From: Lachnospiraceae bacterium
GTDB lineage: Bacteria > Bacillota > Clostridia > Lachnospirales > Lachnospiraceae
Reading direction: 5' to 3'
DNA: 64,000 nt
Assembly (NCBI GenBank): GCA_900766915.1
Contig: CAAFXE010000353.1
Coordinates: 25,897 to 89,896 of the forward strand
A program made the position numbers and the translations under genes. The notes under the pieces are model-generated. The model did no database searches. It was given only the letters and a program-made list of their open reading frames with translations, and was not told where the DNA came from. Positions 17,621-25,312 of this stretch are shown piece after piece (the stretch's first letter is position 1; each line of letters starts with the position of its first letter).

Positions 17621-18678
17621 GTAAGATGAAAAAAATATTTGAGTCCAATGTGCTTTATACCGTCATTGCCATTGTCATCGGATTTTTGATCGGAGCAATC
17701 TTCCTTGCAGCAGCAGGAATCAGTCCGGCAGTGGCTTATGGAAAGCTTTTAGATGGAGTATTTGGAAAGCCTAAATTTATGATCTGGACACTGGTTTATG
17801 CCAGTCCATTGATCTTCACCGGATTAAGTGTCGCTTTTTCTCTTCGTACCGGTGTATTTAATATCGGTGCGGAGGGACAGTTTGTAGTAGGTTCCATGGC
17901 AGCCTGTGCCTGTGGTATTCTCTTAAAGCTTCCTCCTGTGCTTCACGCCATTGTATGTGTGCTGGCAGCAGCGGCAGCCGGAATGATCTGGTCTTCTCTG
18001 GTGGGACTTTTGAAAGTAAAAAGAGGAATTCATGAAGTGCTTTCCTTTATCATGTTTAACTGGATCGCATTTTACTTATCAAATTTCCTTGTAAATACAG
18101 CAACTCTTCACAAAGAAGGAAGCGGGGAAGCAACCAAGGATGTTCTTGAAACGGCAAGAATTTTATTCCCGGAAGGAATTTTAAAGGCACTTGACTGTAA
18201 AAGTGCCAACTGGGGATTTGTTCTGGCTGTTGTGATTGCAGTCATCATGTGGGTGATCATTGAAAAGACGACCCTTGGATATCAGTTAAAAGCAGTTGGT
18301 TTTAATAAAGATGCTGCAACCTTTGGCGGTATCAATTCCAATAAATCCATTCTGACAGCCATGGGAATTTCCGGTGCTTTAGCAGGAATCGGCGGCGCAG
18401 TTCAGGTGTTGGGAATGTCTGCACGTATCAGTCAGTTTGCTGGGCAGGAAGGCTATGGATTCCAGGGAATCACTGTTGCCCTGATTGCAGGCTCTAACCC
18501 CATTGGATGTATTTTCGCAGGAATTTTCTATGGTGCTATGAAATATGGCGGTGCGAAGCTTACGATGGTAGGTGCTCCGGATGAAGTCATTGACATCATT
18601 ATGGGATGTGTCATCATTTTCATCGCAATTTCAGGCGTATTTAAAGAAATCTTCACCAAAAAGTTAAAGAGAAGATAG
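17617..18678 (+). CDS. Nucleoside ABC transporter permease 1
   Basis: A 353-residue polytopic membrane permease of the BPD_transp_2 (ribose/branched-chain amino acid type) family, as in NupB/YufP. Hydrophobic segments span nearly the whole protein; the family signature FNIGAEGQFVVGSMAA is near residues 84-100 and the cytoplasmic coupling region lies near QLKAVGFNKDAATFGGIN. Its ATG overlaps the stop of the ATPase gene by four bases. It would form a heterodimeric channel with the permease that follows. Confidence 0.93.
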   Translation: MSKMKKIFESNVLYTVIAIVIGFLIGAIFLAAAGISPAVAYGKLLDGVFGKPKFMIWTLVYASPLIFTGLSVAFSLRTGVFNIGAEGQFVVGSMAACACGILLKLPPVLHAIVCVLAAAAAGMIWSSLVGLLKVKRGIHEVLSFIMFNWIAFYLSNFLVNTATLHKEGSGEATKDVLETARILFPEGILKALDCKSANWGFVLAVVIAVIMWVIIEKTTLGYQLKAVGFNKDAATFGGINSNKSILTAMGISGALAGIGGAVQVLGMSARISQFAGQEGYGFQGITVALIAGSNPIGCIFAGIFYGAMKYGGAKLTMVGAPDEVIDIIMGCVIIFIAISGVFKEIFTKKLKRR

Positions 18679-18690
18679 GAGGAGAAGTGA

Positions 18691-19623
18691 ATGGATAGTT
18701 TTATCAGTAATTTAGGACTTTTAATCAATGCAACTTTAGTTGCGACCCCTCCGCTTCTGCTTGCAGCAATTGGCTCCTGTTTTTCAGAACGAAGCGGTGT
18801 TGTAAACCTGGGAATCGAAGGAATGATGACCTTCGGTGCTTTTATCGGTGCAGCCATCGGCCTTGTGGTACACAATGGATGGATTGCCTTTCTGGCAGGC
18901 GGACTGGCTGGAGCAGTTCTTGCCACGATCCATGCAGTGGTATGTATTCAGTTCCATGCCGACCAGACCATTGCCGGTACAGCGATTAATTTCATCGGAC
19001 CCGGTCTTGCCCTGTTTTTGTGCAAAGCAATTTTCGGTTCTACCGATACGCCGCCTCTGGCAATTTCAGATAAGCTTCCAAAGTTATTTGAAGGCGTATT
19101 TCCGGCTGGATCCTTCTGGGGAAATATATTAAATGTGTATACGGTAGCGTATCTGGTATTTGTATTTGCAGCCATTGCAGTATTTATCTTTTATAAAACA
19201 AAATTTGGCAGCCATCTTCGGGCGGTGGGAGAACATCCGGAGGCATGTGAATCTTTGGGAATCAGCGTTTACGCAGTGCGCTATATCTGCGTAATCTTTT
19301 CCGGCTTTATGGCTGGTCTGGGCGGTGCCTTTGTAACCGTTGCAACCATCAACCAGTTCCGTCCAAGTGTTATCGTAGGACAGGGATTCATTGCCATTGC
19401 AGCAGTCATTTTCGGTAAATTCTCTCCGGGCGGAGCAGCCAGGGCCTGTCTGCTTTTTGGATTTTGCAGTGGTGTAAAATCCATATTAAGTATGAATCAT
19501 GTCATCGACCCGAATATTATTTCCATGATTCCGTACATTGTAACAATCGTTGCCCTGATTCTGTTTGTAGGAAAAGCACATACACCTGCAGCAAACGGCA
19601 AGCCATTTACCAAGTCAAAATAA
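18691..19623 (+). CDS. Nucleoside ABC transporter permease 2
   Basis: A 310-residue polytopic permease of the same family as its neighbour, corresponding to NupC/YufQ. The signature VNLGIEGMMTFGAFIGAAIG is near residues 34-53 and the coupling segment HLRAVGEHPEACESLGISVYAVR near 172-194. It starts 12 bases after permease 1 with AGGAGGAG upstream. With permease 1, the double ATPase and the BMP lipoprotein it forms a complete importer; a hairpin with partial terminator character follows before deoD. Confidence 0.93.
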   Translation: MDSFISNLGLLINATLVATPPLLLAAIGSCFSERSGVVNLGIEGMMTFGAFIGAAIGLVVHNGWIAFLAGGLAGAVLATIHAVVCIQFHADQTIAGTAINFIGPGLALFLCKAIFGSTDTPPLAISDKLPKLFEGVFPAGSFWGNILNVYTVAYLVFVFAAIAVFIFYKTKFGSHLRAVGEHPEACESLGISVYAVRYICVIFSGFMAGLGGAFVTVATINQFRPSVIVGQGFIAIAAVIFGKFSPGGAARACLLFGFCSGVKSILSMNHVIDPNIISMIPYIVTIVALILFVGKAHTPAANGKPFTKSK

Positions 19624-19631
19624 GAAATGAA

Positions 19632-19667
19632 AACGGTATCCGGAATGTGCTCGGATACCGTTCTTTG
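19632..19667 (+). terminator. Hairpin between transporter genes and deoD
   Basis: An 11-bp perfect stem (AACGGTATCCG with CGGATACCGTT) around a nine-base loop, followed by CTTTG only. The short T-tract suggests partial termination or message processing rather than a full stop, because the salvage genes continue 30 bases later with no clear new promoter. Confidence 0.55.
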
Positions 19668-19695
19668 AAAAAATAAAAATATAGGAGAAATCAAT

Positions 19696-20403
19696 ATGTC
19701 AATTCCAACACCTCATATCAATGCAAAAAAAGGAGATTTTGCAAAAACAGTTTTAATGCCGGGAGATCCGCTTCGTGCAAAATATATCGCAGAAACCTAC
19801 CTGGAAAATCCAAGACTCGTAACAAGCGTAAGAAACATGCTGGGATATACGGGAACCTATCATGGAAAAGAAATCTCTGTTATGGGAGGCGGTATGGGAA
19901 TGCCTTCTGTCGGAATTTATTCTTATGAACTTTTTAACTTTTATGATGTAGACCAGATCATCAGAATCGGTTCTGCAGGAGCCCTGCAGGATGACCTTGA
20001 TCTGATGGATATCGTCATCGGAATGGGAGCATGTACAGATTCTGATTATGTGAGACAGTTCCACCTTCCGGGACATTATGCACCGATTGCAGATTACGGA
20101 CTGATGCAAAAAGCCATTGAAACAGCGAAGATGCAGGGAACAAAAGTTGTGGTGGGCAATGTTCTTTCCTCCGATGTATTTTATAACGCAGACGCAACAG
20201 TGAACCAGAGATGGAAGGATATGGGAGTTCTGTGTGTGGAGATGGAAGCAGCTGCTCTTTATATGAATGCAGTGAAAGCCAAAAAGAAAGCACTCTGTAT
20301 GCTGACTATCTCTGACCATATTTTCAAAGGTGTGGAAATGGATTCCGAAAAACGACAGACCGGTTTTGGAAAAATGATGGAAATTGCACTGGAATTAGCA
20401 TAA
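19696..20403 (+). CDS. deoD: Purine nucleoside phosphorylase, DeoD type
   Basis: A 235-residue hexameric-type purine nucleoside phosphorylase. It splits purine (deoxy)ribonucleosides to base and (deoxy)ribose-1-phosphate. Family features: the start STPHINAKKGDFAKTVLMPG-like segment with the phosphate loop MPGDPLRA, RIGSAGAL in the middle, the ribose-contacting VEMEAAALY, and SDHIFKG with the catalytic aspartate near residue 205. Good ribosome site AGGAGA upstream. It is 73 bases after the permease gene and 13 bases before deoC. Confidence 0.95.
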   Translation: MSIPTPHINAKKGDFAKTVLMPGDPLRAKYIAETYLENPRLVTSVRNMLGYTGTYHGKEISVMGGGMGMPSVGIYSYELFNFYDVDQIIRIGSAGALQDDLDLMDIVIGMGACTDSDYVRQFHLPGHYAPIADYGLMQKAIETAKMQGTKVVVGNVLSSDVFYNADATVNQRWKDMGVLCVEMEAAALYMNAVKAKKKALCMLTISDHIFKGVEMDSEKRQTGFGKMMEIALELA

Positions 20404-20416
20404 TAGGAGAAGAGCA

Positions 20417-21082
20417 ATGAAAGCAAAGGAAATATTAAAGCATGTAGATCATACTTTATTAACACAGACAGCGACCTGGGAAGAAATCAGACAGATTCTG
20501 GATGATGCTATGAAATATGAAACAGCTTCTGCCTGCATTCCGCCTTCTTATGTGGCCCAGGCAAAAGAGTATGTGGGAGACAAGCTTCCAATCTGTACAG
20601 TCATTGGCTTTCCAAACGGATATATGACAACAGCTGTCAAGGAGTTTGAAACAAAGGATGCCATTGCAAATGGAGCGGATGAGATCGATATGGTCATTAA
20701 CATTGGGTGGCTGAAGGATAAAAAATATGATCTTCTTGAAAATGAAATCCGTACACTAAAGGAAGCCTGCGGGCATAAAATATTAAAGGTTATTATTGAA
20801 ACCTGTCTTCTGACTGAAGAAGAAAAAATTAAAATGTGTGAAATTGTAACAGCAGCAGGAGCTGACTATATTAAAACTTCTACAGGTTTTTCCAAGGCAG
20901 GGGCAACCTTTGAAGATATTGAGCTTTTTGCAAAGCATATTGGACTCAATGTAAAAATGAAGGCTGCCGGAGGAATTGCTTCCATGGAGGACGCTAATAA
21001 ATTTTTAGAGCTGGGGGCAGACCGTCTTGGAACAAGCAGAATCATTAAGCTTGTAAAAAATGAAGAGGCAGTCGGATACTAG
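20417..21082 (+). CDS. deoC: Deoxyribose-phosphate aldolase
   Basis: A 221-residue TIM-barrel aldolase that cleaves 2-deoxyribose-5-phosphate to glyceraldehyde-3-phosphate and acetaldehyde. The Schiff-base lysine is K153 in DYIKTSTGF; other family segments are VIGFPNGYMTT, EIDMVINIG, KVIIETCLLT and KAAGGIASMEDA. It acts after DeoD/Udp and DeoB. Start with AGGAGA upstream. The acetaldehyde it produces could be one link to the neighbouring glycyl radical enzyme, but that is speculation. Confidence 0.97.
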   Translation: MKAKEILKHVDHTLLTQTATWEEIRQILDDAMKYETASACIPPSYVAQAKEYVGDKLPICTVIGFPNGYMTTAVKEFETKDAIANGADEIDMVINIGWLKDKKYDLLENEIRTLKEACGHKILKVIIETCLLTEEEKIKMCEIVTAAGADYIKTSTGFSKAGATFEDIELFAKHIGLNVKMKAAGGIASMEDANKFLELGADRLGTSRIIKLVKNEEAVGY

Positions 21083-21091
21083 GAGAAGGCT

Positions 21092-21514
21092 ATGCTGAAT
21101 AAAGAAATGATTGAAGAGCTGATTGAAATTGCTGTGGATATGACAAAGATGTCCTACAGTCCTTATTCTCATTTCAGAGTAGGTGCTGCACTTCTGGCAA
21201 AAAACGGTCAGATCTATACAGGATGTAATATTGAAAATGCGGGATATACCCCTTCTAACTGCGCAGAACGCACTGCTTTTTTTAAGGCAGTCAGTGAGGG
21301 CGTGAAAGAATTCCGGGCAATTGCTGTAGTTGGAGGTCCTCATGGGGAATTAAAGCAGCTGACAGCCCCGTGCGGTGTATGCCGGCAGGTGATGATGGAG
21401 TTTTGTGATCCAAAAACTTTTCAGATCATTATGGCAACAGATAAAGAAAATTATCAGGTGATGAGCCTGGAGGAATTACTTCCTATGGGGTTTGGTCCAA
21501 GGGACCTTGCATAA
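21092..21514 (+). CDS. cdd: Cytidine deaminase
   Basis: A 140-residue small tetramer-type cytidine deaminase converting (deoxy)cytidine to (deoxy)uridine for uridine phosphorylase. The zinc site is complete: C57-A-E59 in NCAERTAF with the catalytic glutamate E59, and C94-x2-C97 in PCGVCRQ. Substrate residues are in GCNIENAGY. Starts nine bases after deoC with AGGAG upstream. Confidence 0.97.
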   Translation: MLNKEMIEELIEIAVDMTKMSYSPYSHFRVGAALLAKNGQIYTGCNIENAGYTPSNCAERTAFFKAVSEGVKEFRAIAVVGGPHGELKQLTAPCGVCRQVMMEFCDPKTFQIIMATDKENYQVMSLEELLPMGFGPRDLA

Positions 21515-21537
21515 TCGGAAAGGATTTGAGGCATAGT

Positions 21538-22728
21538 ATGAAAAAGATCAATCGTGTATTTGTAGTCGTTATGGACTCGCTTGGTGTGGGAGCCATGCCG
21601 GATGCCGGACAGTTTGGTGATGCCGGTGTAAATACCCTGGGGCATATTTGTGAGGCGGTAAATGGGTTAAAAATGCCGAATCTTAGGAAGCTTGGCATGG
21701 CAAATGTGATCCCTTTAAAAAATGTACCTGCAGTAGAGAAACCTGTGGGATACTATGGAATCCTGAAAGAAAAAAGCAATGGAAAGGATACCATGACCGG
21801 GCACTGGGAAATGATGGGCCTGGAGGTGACCACTCCATTTAAGACTTTTACAGATCATGGGTTTCCGCCGGAACTGATCAAAGAGCTGGAGGAGCGGACA
21901 GGACGGAAGATCATTGGAAATAAAAGTGCCAGCGGTACGGAAATTCTGGATGAACTGGCGGAGGAAGAAATTGCTACGGGACATATGATTGTTTATACCT
22001 CTGCGGATTCCGTACTACAGATCTGTGGAAATGAAGAGACCTTTGGCCTGGAGGAGCTGTATCGCTGCTGCGAGATTGCCAGAGAGATCACTATGAAGGA
22101 TGAGTGGAAGGTAGGCCGTGTCATTGCAAGACCATATATTGGCAAAAAGAAGGGCGAGTTTAAAAGAACCAGCAACCGTCATGACTATGCACTGAAACCT
22201 TATGGAAAAACGGCGTTGGATGCCTTAAAGGCAGCAGGGCTGGATGTAATCTCTGTAGGAAAGATCCGGGATATTTTTGACGGAGAAGGAATTACGGAAA
22301 GCTATAAGTCAAAATCCTCTGTCCATGGTATGGAGCAGACCATAGAGCTTACAGGGAAGGACTTTCATGGATTATGTTTTGTAAATCTGGTTGATTTTGA
22401 TGCCCTTTGGGGACATCGAAGAGATCCGAAAGGCTATGCAGAAGAAATTGAAAAATTCGATGAGAAGCTGGGAATTCTTTTGGATTGTTTAAAAGAAGAT
22501 GATCTTTTGATCATTACGGCAGATCATGGAAATGATCCTACCTATACCGGAACAGACCATACAAGGGAGAAGGTACCGTTCCTGGCATATTCCAAATCCA
22601 TGGAAGGGTCCGGAAAATTGCCGGAAGCAGATACCTTTGCCGTGATCGGAGCAACAGTGGCAGATATCTTCGGTGTGGAAATGCCGGAAGGAACCATTGG
22701 AAACTCTATTTTGGAAAAATTATCCTGA
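21538..22728 (+). CDS. deoB: Phosphopentomutase
   Basis: A 396-residue alkaline-phosphatase-superfamily mutase that converts (deoxy)ribose-1-phosphate to the 5-phosphate, supplying DeoC and the pentose phosphate pathway. Metal-binding motifs are visible: VVVMDSLGVGAMPDA at the N-terminus and, near the C-terminus, NLVDFDALWGHRRD and ITADHGNDPTYTGTDHTRE. I chose ATG 21538 (GAGG six bases upstream) over a TTG at 21526; it gives the usual family length and begins with MKKINRVFVVVMDS. It is followed by udk after 38 bases. Confidence 0.96.
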   Translation: MKKINRVFVVVMDSLGVGAMPDAGQFGDAGVNTLGHICEAVNGLKMPNLRKLGMANVIPLKNVPAVEKPVGYYGILKEKSNGKDTMTGHWEMMGLEVTTPFKTFTDHGFPPELIKELEERTGRKIIGNKSASGTEILDELAEEEIATGHMIVYTSADSVLQICGNEETFGLEELYRCCEIAREITMKDEWKVGRVIARPYIGKKKGEFKRTSNRHDYALKPYGKTALDALKAAGLDVISVGKIRDIFDGEGITESYKSKSSVHGMEQTIELTGKDFHGLCFVNLVDFDALWGHRRDPKGYAEEIEKFDEKLGILLDCLKEDDLLIITADHGNDPTYTGTDHTREKVPFLAYSKSMEGSGKLPEADTFAVIGATVADIFGVEMPEGTIGNSILEKLS

Positions 22729-22766
22729 GAGAAGAAAAAATCAAAAGAATACAACAGGGAGAAATC

Positions 22767-23384
22767 ATGGAAACCATTGTTATCGGAATTGCCGGAGGAA
22801 CCGGTTCGGGAAAATCTACCTTTACCAATCGTTTAAAAGAAGAATTTAAGGATGAGGTTGCAGTCATTTATCACGATAATTACTACCGTGATCAGAGCCA
22901 TATTACCTTTGAGGAACGTAAAAAAACAAACTATGACCATCCGGATTCTATTGAAACAGAGCTTCTGATCGAGCATTTAAAGGAGCTTAAGAAAGGAAAT
23001 GCAATTCAGTGTCCGGTTTACGATTATTCGCAGCATAACCGTTCAGATCAGGTCATCACCATAGAGCCTAAAAGAGTCATCCTGTTGGAAGGTATTCTGG
23101 TTCTGGCAGATGAAAGACTGCGGGATCTCATTGATATCAAAGTATATGTAGAAGCAGATGCTGATGAACGGATTTTAAGAAGAGTTATCCGTGATGTCAA
23201 GGAGCGGGGACGTGACATTGAAGGTGTGGTGGAACAGTATTTAACGACTGTAAAACCGATGCATTACCTTTATGTGGAGCCTACCAGAAGCACTGCAGAT
23301 ATCGTGATCAACAGTGGAATGAATCCAATTGCATTTGAGCTGGTAAAGAATAGTATTCAAAACATATTGGAAACAAAATCATAA
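22767..23384 (+). CDS. udk: Uridine kinase
   Basis: A 205-residue P-loop kinase that phosphorylates uridine and cytidine. Walker A is GGTGSGKST at residues 10-18; YHDNYYRD, YDHPDSIET and VILLEGILVL are typical of the family. It offers a salvage route that competes with breakdown by Udp. It is the last gene of the operon and is followed by a strong terminator. Confidence 0.95.
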   Translation: METIVIGIAGGTGSGKSTFTNRLKEEFKDEVAVIYHDNYYRDQSHITFEERKKTNYDHPDSIETELLIEHLKELKKGNAIQCPVYDYSQHNRSDQVITIEPKRVILLEGILVLADERLRDLIDIKVYVEADADERILRRVIRDVKERGRDIEGVVEQYLTTVKPMHYLYVEPTRSTADIVINSGMNPIAFELVKNSIQNILETKS

Positions 23385-23392
23385 TGAAAGAT

Positions 23393-23435
23393 AAAAGACG
23401 TCTCCGACCTTGAATGGTTCGGAAGACGTCTTTTT
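23393..23435. terminator. Terminator at the end of the nucleoside operon
   Basis: A long stem (AAAAGACGTCT with AGACGTCTTTT, extended towards the loop) ends in TTTTT. A-tract and T-tract flank both sides, so it can also serve the convergent methyltransferase gene. Confidence 0.9.
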
Positions 23436-23446
23436 CATTCAGACAA

Positions 23447-24277
23447 TTACTTGCGTTTTCCAAGCTGCCAGAAAGCCACCGCACTGGCAGCTGCCACATT
23501 TAAGGAATCCACGCCGTGAGCCATGGGGATGCGGACCGTGTAATCGCAGGAAGCAATGGTAGAGGGGGCAAGTCCATCTCCCTCGCTGCCAAGGATGATG
23601 GCAAGCTTTTCTTCTGAAAGAAGATGAGGATCATCAATGGAGACACTGTCGTCTTTTAAAGCCATGGCAGCGGTTTTAAATCCGGATTGACGTAAGAAAG
23701 CCATGCCAGAGGAAGCATAATCTGCAGACTGGCAATCGAGAAATGTCCATGGAATCTGAAATACAGTCCCCATGCTGACCCGGATGGAACGTCTGTAAAG
23801 AGGGTTGCTGCAGGAAGTGGTCAATAAGACCGCATCCATATGAAGAGCAGCGGCAGAACGGAAGATGGCTCCTACATTGGTAGGATTCATCACATTTTCC
23901 AAAACGGCAATGCGTTTTGTCCCGGCACATACAGCTTCAACATCGGGAAGAAGTTTCCGTCGCATGGCACACAAGGCACCTCTGGTCAGTGCAAACCCGG
24001 TGAGCTTCGTCAACACATCAAAATCTGCTGTATAAATCGGGATATCCTTACAGCGCGTAACGATTTCTTTTGCTTCCCCGGTGATATGTTTTCTCTCCAG
24101 TAAAAGGGAAACGGGCTCATAGCCTGCATTCAAGGCGCGTTCAATGACCTTGGGACTTTCCGCAATGAATATTCCCTTTTCCGGCTCATGGCGGTTTAAC
24201 AGCTGCCCTTCGGAAAGTCTGGCATAGACATCCAGCTGCGGTGCATCAAAATTTGTGATTTCTATAATATTAGACAT
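23447..24277 (-). CDS. TrmH/SpoU-family RNA 2'-O-methyltransferase
   Basis: A 276-residue SPOUT methyltransferase using S-adenosylmethionine to methylate a ribose 2'-OH in tRNA or rRNA. The three SpoU motifs are present: LENVMNPTNVGAIFRSA (motif 1), LGSEGDGL (motif 2) and IPMAHGVDSLNVAAASAV (motif 3). An N-terminal substrate-binding region with RLSEGQLLNRHEPEKG precedes them. Target nucleotide cannot be read from sequence. Its start is four bases downstream of the AraC regulator stop on the same strand, so the two may be co-transcribed. Confidence 0.92.
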   Translation of the reverse strand: MSNIIEITNFDAPQLDVYARLSEGQLLNRHEPEKGIFIAESPKVIERALNAGYEPVSLLLERKHITGEAKEIVTRCKDIPIYTADFDVLTKLTGFALTRGALCAMRRKLLPDVEAVCAGTKRIAVLENVMNPTNVGAIFRSAAALHMDAVLLTTSCSNPLYRRSIRVSMGTVFQIPWTFLDCQSADYASSGMAFLRQSGFKTAAMALKDDSVSIDDPHLLSEEKLAIILGSEGDGLAPSTIASCDYTVRIPMAHGVDSLNVAAASAVAFWQLGKRK

Positions 24278-24281
24278 ATTC

Positions 24282-25199
24282 TTAACCTCTTATTTCATTT
24301 TTCTGGCAATACCTGCTTCGGTATTCACCAGGAGTAAAATGCATTTGCTTTTTAAAAGCCCGTATAAAATAACTGAAATTATCAAAACCGCATTCTAATG
24401 CAATCTCCAAAACACCCAAAGAAGTATGGCTTAGGAGATGGCATGCTTTTTTAATGCGTAAGGAAATAAAATACTGGATCGGTGATAATCCGGAAACTTC
24501 TTTAAACAAACGGCACAGGTACTGACTGTTACAGGGGATGGCATCTGCCAGATCCTGCAGGGTTACATGATCTTCCAGGTGCTGCTCCATATAGGAGACA
24601 ACAGTTTTGTAGTAACTGATTTTTTTATCGTAGGAAGAGGAGCCTTCCCGGTCGGCAGCAATGAATTTGCCGGAGTTATACAAAAGTGCAAGGAAGGAAA
24701 GGAGCGTAATCTTACTGTCAATATACCAGCCGGATTCCTTCCTTTGCGTTGATTCCACAAGCTTTTTCATACAGGAAATTACCATCGGGTAGATTGCATC
24801 ATCCGCTGTAATGCTCTTCGGAAAAAGAAACGTATGGTTCATAAGGGGCTGCAGGCATTTTTCCTCAAATTCATCCATATAGGAAAAATTAAGGATATGT
24901 TCATCAAATAAAATTGCATCATGGACAGTGCGATCAGAAAGTCCTTTGATCTGATGCAGATCCTCACCGTTCAGGATACAGATATCCCCTTCCTCATAAA
25001 TATGTTTTGTTAGGTTGATCTCCACTTCAAAACGCCCTTCGGTAAAATACAGGATCTCTACCTGAGAATGCCAGTGGCGGTCTACAAAAAAATATTCAGG
25101 ATAGGGGGTGTTTTTTCCATTCGCAAAATGAAGTCCGGTAATGGGATGATGAGAGGTTCCATGCTGGACTTTTTCTTTTAAATTGATATCCGGATTCAT
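24282..25199 (-). CDS. AraC-family regulator divergent from the GH31 gene
   Basis: A 305-residue regulator with an N-terminal cupin-like sugar-sensing domain (HWHSQVEILYFTEGRFEVEI, GDICILNGEDLHQIKG) and a C-terminal double helix-turn-helix (about 205-300) with NSQYLCRLFKEVSGLSPIQYF and ALECGFDNFSYFIRAFKKQM. It is divergent from the GH31 alpha-glucosidase gene with 113 bases between them and probably controls it, the usual arrangement for AraC regulators of glycosidases. Effector unknown. Confidence 0.92.
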   Translation of the reverse strand: MNPDINLKEKVQHGTSHHPITGLHFANGKNTPYPEYFFVDRHWHSQVEILYFTEGRFEVEINLTKHIYEEGDICILNGEDLHQIKGLSDRTVHDAILFDEHILNFSYMDEFEEKCLQPLMNHTFLFPKSITADDAIYPMVISCMKKLVESTQRKESGWYIDSKITLLSFLALLYNSGKFIAADREGSSSYDKKISYYKTVVSYMEQHLEDHVTLQDLADAIPCNSQYLCRLFKEVSGLSPIQYFISLRIKKACHLLSHTSLGVLEIALECGFDNFSYFIRAFKKQMHFTPGEYRSRYCQKNEIRG

Positions 25200-25234
25200 G
25201 TGATTTCCTCAATAAAGTCAAGATTGTGTTATTC

Positions 25235-25263
25235 ATTATAGAGAATAATGCAAGAATTTACAA
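25235..25263 (-). promoter_or_regulatory. Promoter of the minus-strand AraC gene
   Basis: Read on the minus strand: TTGTAA, 17-base spacer, TATAAT. An inverted repeat TTATTC/GAATAA (25229-25248) overlaps the -10 region and could be a regulatory site for either divergent gene. Confidence 0.6.
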
Positions 25264-25312
25264 GAAAAAGAGAATATATTTAAATCATGAAAACCTGTAA
25301 GGAGAAAAAGCG

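Noticed and set aside
23441..25312. The methyltransferase and AraC genes as part of the nucleoside operon
   Set aside because: They are on the opposite strand behind a strong bidirectional terminator and have their own promoter near 25235-25263.
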